DNA of 64,000 nucleotides. Origin: Streptomyces flavotricini. GTDB lineage: Bacteria; Actinomycetota; Actinomycetes; Streptomycetales; Streptomycetaceae. A model generated the notes under the pieces. The model was given only the letters and a program-made list of their open reading frames with translations. It did no database searches and had not been told where the DNA came from. The stretch covers positions 6,943,130-7,007,129 of the forward strand of contig NZ_JAINUL010000001.1 in assembly GCF_020639365.1 (NCBI RefSeq), read 5' to 3'. Position numbers and translations under genes: made by a program. Every line of letters starts with the position of its first letter. Within the stretch, counting starts at the first letter, position 1. Of this stretch, positions 59,883 to 64,000 are shown piece by piece.

Positions 59883-60439
59883 ACGTGAACGGAAGACCCG
59901 AGCAGTTCTCGGCCGAGCCGAACGAACTGCTGGTGGAACGGCTCCGCGACGGCCTCGGGCTGACCGGCACCAAGGTCGGCTGCGACACCGGCCAGTGCGG
60001 CACCTGCGTCGTCCGGCTCGACGGACGCTCCGTCAAGAGCTGCCTGATCCTCACCGCGTCGGCCGCCGGCTCCCGGGTGACCACCATCGAGGGGGTCACC
60101 ACCCGCGGCGGCGAACTCAGCGGCCTCCAGGAGGCCCTGCGCCAGGAGCACGGGACCCAGTGCGGGTTCTGCACCCCCGGCATGGTGATGGCCCTCGGCG
60201 AACTCGTCGAGAACACCGCGGACCGCGAGGCGCCCACCGAGCCCGAGATCCGCGAGTGGCTCACCGGCAACCTGTGCCGTTGCACCGGCTACCACAGCGT
60301 CGTACGGGGCGTGCAGCGCGCCTGCTCCGCCGCCCGGACCGGGATACCCGAGGAGATCAGCGGGAGCGCCGCCGTCTCCGCGTCCGCCGGGTCCGAGCCG
60401 GCGTCCGTGTCCGCCTCCGCGTCCGGCCAGGAGGGGTGA
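59867..60439 (+). CDS. Molybdenum hydroxylase 2Fe-2S subunit
   Basis: A 190-residue small subunit of a xanthine-dehydrogenase/CO-dehydrogenase-type enzyme. The plant-type cluster cysteines are in GCDTGQCGTCVVRLDGRSVKSC and the second cluster in QCGFCTPGM and NLCRCTGY. An Ala/Ser-rich tail of about 25 residues follows. ATG 59867 lies within the preceding gene. It passes electrons from the Mo centre to the FAD subunit. The large subunit starts 5 bases after its stop. Confidence 0.94.
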   Translation: MDLSLNVNGRPEQFSAEPNELLVERLRDGLGLTGTKVGCDTGQCGTCVVRLDGRSVKSCLILTASAAGSRVTTIEGVTTRGGELSGLQEALRQEHGTQCGFCTPGMVMALGELVENTADREAPTEPEIREWLTGNLCRCTGYHSVVRGVQRACSAARTGIPEEISGSAAVSASAGSEPASVSASASGQEG

Positions 60440-60444
60440 GGCAG

Positions 60445-62850
60445 ATGACCGCAGTGACGGGGGAGGCACCCCTCCAGGGACCGGGCCTGCTCGGCCGGCC
60501 GCTGGACGCCCGCGAGGATCCGCAGCTGCTGCGCGGCGAGGCCACGTACGTGGCCGACATCGACCTGCCGGGCACCGCCCACATGGCGATCCTCGGCAGC
60601 CCGGTCGCCCATGCGAAGATCCTGTCCATCGAGACCAAGGCCGCGGAGCAGATGCCCGGCGTGCTGAAGGTGGCCACGGCGGCCGACTTCACCGACGTGA
60701 TGCCACTGCCCTGCATCTGGATCCCCGGCGGGGTCGAGAGCCACTTCCCGCCCCACCCCTACGGACTTCCCGGCGCCCGCCCGGTCCTGACCGGAGACGC
60801 CGTCCGGCACGTCGGCGACCCGATCGCCGTGGTCGTCGCCGAGACCCCGCGCCAGGCCGCCGCCGCGCTGGCCGCCATCGCCGTCGAGTACGAACCGCTG
60901 CCCGTGGTCACCCGGGCCGACGCGGCACTCGCCGAAGGCGCACCCCAGCTGCACGAGGCCGTACCCGGCAACCTGAACGCCTACTGGACCTGCGGCGACA
61001 AGGACCGCACCGAAGCGGCCCTCGCCGAGGCCGAGGTCAAGGTGGAGCTGGACCTGGTCAACCAGCGCACGATCAACAGCCCCATCGAGCCGCGCGGCGC
61101 CGTCGGCGACTACAACGCCGCCACCGACGAGTACACGCTCTACGCCTCCACCCAGGGCCCGCACAACCACCGCTTCCTGCTCGCCGCGCTGGTCCTCGGC
61201 ATCCCGTTCAACAAACTCCGGGTGATCGCCCCGACCGTCGGCGGCAGCTTCGGCACCAAGGGGTACCTCTACCCCGACATGGCGCTGGTCCTGCTGCTCT
61301 CCAAGGCGCTCGGCCGGCCCGTGAAGTGGGTGGACACCCGCACCGGGCTGATGAACTCCACGGTCCAGGGCCGCGACCACCGCCAGCACGTGGTGCTCTC
61401 CGGCACCCGCGACGGCCGGATGACCGGCCTGTGGGCCACCAGCTACGCCAACCTCGGCGCGTACCCCTCCACCATCGGCCCCGGTGTCGCCACCGCCCTG
61501 ATGGGACGCTCCATCAGCGGCATGTACGACATCCCGGCGGCCTTCTGCGAGGTGTACGCCGCCTTCACCAACACCGTCCCGCTCGGCGCCCAGCGCGGCA
61601 GCGGGCGCGCCGAGGCGGCCTTCCTGATGGAGCGGCTCGTCGACCGGTTCGCCTCCGAGATCGGCATGGACCCGGCCGCCGTCCGGCGCAAGAACCTGGT
61701 GCCGAACGAGAAGTTCCCGTACGACAACGGCCTCGGCTGGACGTACGACTCCGGGGACTACCGGCTGAACTTCGACAAGGCGATGGAGCTGTCCGGCTAC
61801 GCCGACATGCCCGCCCGCAAGGCCGAGGCCCGCACCCGCGGCAAGCGGCTCGGCGTGGGCATCGCCACCTACGTCGCGATCTGCGGGGTCGGACCCTCCA
61901 CCCGGATGTCCCAGGAGGGCATGCTCGGCGGCACCTGGGAGAGCGCGAACATCCGCGTCCACCCGACCGGCGAGGTGGCCGTCACCGTGGGCTCCGCCTC
62001 CACCGGCCAGAGCCACCACACGGTCTTCGCGCAGGTCGCCGCCGACGAGCTCGAGATCGACCCGGCCCTGGTCCAGGTGTACGAGGGCGACACGCTCAAG
62101 GCACCGTACGGGCAGGGCACGTACGGATCGCGCTCCTACAGCATGGCCGCGCCCGCCGTCGCCCTCACGGCCCGGAAGGTCAAGGCCAAGCTGGTCAAGG
62201 CCGGGGCCGTCTTCCTCGGCGTTCCCGAGGAGAAGGTCGTCTACGCGGGCGGGAAGGTCTACGAGGAGGGCAACGAGGAGAACGCCAAGACCTTCTCCGA
62301 GATGGCGATGGCCATGTGGTACGGCTGGGGGCTGCCCCACGAGATCGAACCCGCCATCGACGAGACCACCCACTTCGACCCGCCGGACTTCAACTACCCC
62401 TTCGGCACGCACGTCGCCGTCGTCGAGGTCGACGAACTCACCGGCGAGACCGCGGTGGTGGCGTACACCGCCGTCGACGACGCCGGCCACATCGGCAACC
62501 CGAAGATCGTCCTCGGACAGATCGAGGGCAGCATCACGCACGGCCTGGGCCAGGCGCTGATGGAGGCCGCCGTATACGACGAACAGGGGCAGCTGCTCAG
62601 CTCCGACCTGACCCGCTACGCCCTGCCGCGCGCCGCGGACGTGCCGTTCTTCACGCTCGGCAAGACCACCACGCCGACCCCGCACAATCCACTGGGCGCC
62701 AAGGGCGCCGGTGAGATCGCCACCGTGCCGCCCGCCGCCGCCGTCGTCAACGCGGTCGTCGACGCCCTGTCCGACCTGGGCGTACAGCACATCGACATGC
62801 CGCTCACCCCCGAGAAGGTCTGGCGCCGTCTGAGAGGGGAAGCCCAGTGA
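60445..62850 (+). CDS. Molybdenum hydroxylase large (molybdopterin) subunit
   Basis: A 801-residue catalytic subunit of the xanthine oxidase/CO dehydrogenase family. An N-terminal a/b hammerhead domain (GEATYVADIDLPGTAHMAIL) leads to two Mo-cofactor domains with GGSFGTKGYLYPDMALV and the active-site Glu in GAKGAGEIATVPP. The active-site loop reads GAQRGSGRAEA. It lacks the Cys of form I CO dehydrogenases (AYxCSFR) and is closer to AYRGAGR-type enzymes, so aldehyde or N-heterocycle oxidation is more likely than CO oxidation. It overlaps the FAD-subunit gene by 4 bases. Confidence 0.93.
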   Translation: MTAVTGEAPLQGPGLLGRPLDAREDPQLLRGEATYVADIDLPGTAHMAILGSPVAHAKILSIETKAAEQMPGVLKVATAADFTDVMPLPCIWIPGGVESHFPPHPYGLPGARPVLTGDAVRHVGDPIAVVVAETPRQAAAALAAIAVEYEPLPVVTRADAALAEGAPQLHEAVPGNLNAYWTCGDKDRTEAALAEAEVKVELDLVNQRTINSPIEPRGAVGDYNAATDEYTLYASTQGPHNHRFLLAALVLGIPFNKLRVIAPTVGGSFGTKGYLYPDMALVLLLSKALGRPVKWVDTRTGLMNSTVQGRDHRQHVVLSGTRDGRMTGLWATSYANLGAYPSTIGPGVATALMGRSISGMYDIPAAFCEVYAAFTNTVPLGAQRGSGRAEAAFLMERLVDRFASEIGMDPAAVRRKNLVPNEKFPYDNGLGWTYDSGDYRLNFDKAMELSGYADMPARKAEARTRGKRLGVGIATYVAICGVGPSTRMSQEGMLGGTWESANIRVHPTGEVAVTVGSASTGQSHHTVFAQVAADELEIDPALVQVYEGDTLKAPYGQGTYGSRSYSMAAPAVALTARKVKAKLVKAGAVFLGVPEEKVVYAGGKVYEEGNEENAKTFSEMAMAMWYGWGLPHEIEPAIDETTHFDPPDFNYPFGTHVAVVEVDELTGETAVVAYTAVDDAGHIGNPKIVLGQIEGSITHGLGQALMEAAVYDEQGQLLSSDLTRYALPRAADVPFFTLGKTTTPTPHNPLGAKGAGEIATVPPAAAVVNAVVDALSDLGVQHIDMPLTPEKVWRRLRGEAQ

Positions 62851-63671
62851 TCCTCGCCGAGTTCGACTACGTCCGGCCCGTCGGCCTCGAAGAGGCCCTG
62901 ACCCTGCTCTCCGGCACCCGGGGCTCCCGGGTGCTGGCCGGCGGCCAGAGCCTGCTGCCCGGGCTGCGCACCGGGGAGGACACCGCCCGGCTGCTCGTCG
63001 ACGTACGCCACCTCGAAGAGCTCCGCGGCATCGACCGGACGGCCGACGGGATCCGGATCGGCGCACTGACCACGCTCGCCGAGCTGGCCGACCACCCGGT
63101 GGTCCTCGCCGAGGCCCCGGAAGTGGCGGCCGCCGCCCGGGCCAACGGGGACCCCCAGGTCCGCAACCTCGGCACCGCGGGTGGGAACCTCGCCGCCGCG
63201 GGACGCGCCACCGACCTGCCGGTCGCGGCCATCGCCGCGGACGCCGAGGTCGAACTGGCCGGACCCGGCGGGCGGTGGACCGTGCCCGCCGAAGAGTTCG
63301 CGGTCTCCGGGGCGCCGGCCGCGGCCGTGGTCACCGCACTGCTGGTGCCCGCCGCCGGGCGGGCCGCCGCCTTCGAGAAGACCGCCGACCGGGCCACCCG
63401 CTACCCGGTGTGCGCCACCGCCGTACGGATCACCCCCGGCGGACCGCGCATCGCGGTCACCGGGGCCACCGCCCACCCGCTGCGGCTGCGCGGGGTCGAA
63501 GAGCGGCTGCGCGGGGGGCCGTACACGACCGAGGCCGTGCTCGCGGCCTTCCGCGCCGAGCCCAGGGAGCTGTTCGTCCCCGGGCGCGGCACCTCGGCCG
63601 AGTACCTCGGCCACCTCGCGGGGGTGCTCGCCGCCCGCGCGCTGCAGAGGGCAGACCAGGCCCTCGCCTGA
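62847..63671 (+). CDS. Molybdenum hydroxylase FAD-binding (medium) subunit
   Basis: A 274-residue FAD subunit. VLAGGQSLLPGL is the FAD-binding loop, QVRNLGTAGGNLAAAGRATDLPVA the second signature, and a CO-dehydrogenase-type C-terminal domain follows. GTG 62847 overlaps the large-subunit stop. The subunit order Fe-S, Mo, FAD is complete, so the enzyme should be functional if molybdenum-cofactor maturation proteins are encoded elsewhere; none is seen here. Confidence 0.93.
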   Translation: MILAEFDYVRPVGLEEALTLLSGTRGSRVLAGGQSLLPGLRTGEDTARLLVDVRHLEELRGIDRTADGIRIGALTTLAELADHPVVLAEAPEVAAAARANGDPQVRNLGTAGGNLAAAGRATDLPVAAIAADAEVELAGPGGRWTVPAEEFAVSGAPAAAVVTALLVPAAGRAAAFEKTADRATRYPVCATAVRITPGGPRIAVTGATAHPLRLRGVEERLRGGPYTTEAVLAAFRAEPRELFVPGRGTSAEYLGHLAGVLAARALQRADQALA

Positions 63672-63696
63672 CCGCCCACCACGGGGAGTTGACGCA

Positions 63697-64000
63697 GTGG
63701 CCGAATTGTCCAGGACGACCACGGGGGTTCCGGCCGGGCCGGCCGCCCAGGCGGCCGCGGCCCCCAGAGGCTCCGGCTTCTGGGTGGTCGGGGCGGTGCT
63801 CGTCCTGCTGATGCTCTCCTCGTCCGTACCCTCCGCCCTCTACGTGCTCTACCAGGAGAGGTGGGGCCTGTCCTCCGGCACGATCACGGTGGTCTTCGCC
63901 CTGTACGCGGTCACCGTGCTGATCGGGCTCCTGCTGTTCGGGTCCCTCTCGGACACCCTGGGCCGGCGCCCCGTGCTGGGTGTCGGCCTGGTCCTGGCGA
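63697..64000 (+). CDS. MFS transporter, 5' part (cut by window end)
   Basis: The frame starts at GTG 63697 after GGGGAG and runs off the window, giving about 101 residues. After a Gly/Pro/Ala-rich tail of about 25 residues come two membrane segments (FWVVGAVLVLLMLSSSVPSA and VVFALYAVTVLIGLLLFGSL), and then the MFS motif A GSLSDTLGRRPVL. It is an import or efflux partner for the enzyme cluster, but the direction and substrate cannot be told from this part. Confidence 0.85.
   Translation, partial: MAELSRTTTGVPAGPAAQAAAAPRGSGFWVVGAVLVLLMLSSSVPSALYVLYQERWGLSSGTITVVFALYAVTVLIGLLLFGSLSDTLGRRPVLGVGLVLA

Noticed and set aside
60463..60480. A GGGGGAGGCACCCCTCC sequence at the start of the Mo-hydroxylase large-subunit gene, similar to the dispersed palindrome
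   Set aside because: Its order of blocks differs from the element at 59641-59676 and it is better explained as ordinary coding sequence.

Overview
The window is a very GC-rich piece of a Streptomyces-type actinobacterial chromosome. GTG starts are common, third codon positions are strongly GC-biased, and the genes follow the conserved Streptomyces order aro - efp - nusB - bldD - pyr - mihF - gmk - rpoZ - coaBC - metK - priA - fmt - rsmB - rpe. BldD keeps the c-di-GMP-binding residues of the Streptomyces regulator, and the sIHF-type MihF and the divergent helicase-less PriA are also actinobacterial hallmarks. No rRNA, tRNA, CRISPR array, prophage or insertion sequence was seen.

1-12.5 kb: the end of ruvX, then mltG and a translationally coupled shikimate operon (aroE, aroC, aroK, aroB, aroQ), a P-loop protein, a VOC protein, a UvrA paralogue lacking the UvrB-binding region, an M24 peptidase homologue with altered metal ligands, efp and nusB. 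A pair of long perfect hairpins separates nusB from the convergent bldD. 13.2-23.6 kb: the pyrimidine operon pyrR-pyrB-pyrC-(membrane protein)-carA-carB-pyrD-pyrF, headed by a PyrR-binding RNA element next to the pyrR ribosome site. 23.8-33.8 kb: mihF, gmk, rpoZ, coaBC, metK, priA, a HTH protein, fmt and rsmB, several of them ended by clear hairpins.

33.85-35.2 kb holds no convincing gene. It contains a nested inverted repeat of about 1.2 kb, formed by two opposed copies of the same composite element. 35.2-42.9 kb is mixed: an alpha/beta hydrolase with an internal tandem repeat, rpe, a SorC/DeoR-type sugar-sensing regulator, a small Tudor/CarD-like protein, a lipoprotein RNase Sa homologue overlapping its barstar gene, a truncated haemoglobin overlapping an ABM-domain gene, and a UBP zinc-finger gene overlapping a receiver-thioredoxin-reductase fusion that lacks the redox CxxC.

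43.1-64.0 kb is the accessory region of most interest: about 20 genes, all on the plus strand and mostly touching or overlapping. It combines carbonyl/redox enzymes (three DJ-1/PfpI proteins, a ThDP decarboxylase-like enzyme, three SnoaL-like proteins, a GMC oxidoreductase, a VOC protein, an AGE-type epimerase-like protein, an aldehyde dehydrogenase, an F420-reductase-like protein, a three-subunit molybdenum hydroxylase and an MFS transporter cut by the window edge) with a partner-switching module (STAS, GlgX, STAS, RsbW-like GHKL protein, SpoIIE-type phosphatase, ParA/MinD-like ATPase). A perfect 13-bp inverted repeat plus a third copy of its half-site lies just upstream of the first gene. 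My inference is a regulated system for oxidising an alcohol, keto acid or aldehyde substrate, with carbonyl protection and a built-in partner-switching signalling unit. The substrate and the sigma factor or other target are unknown.
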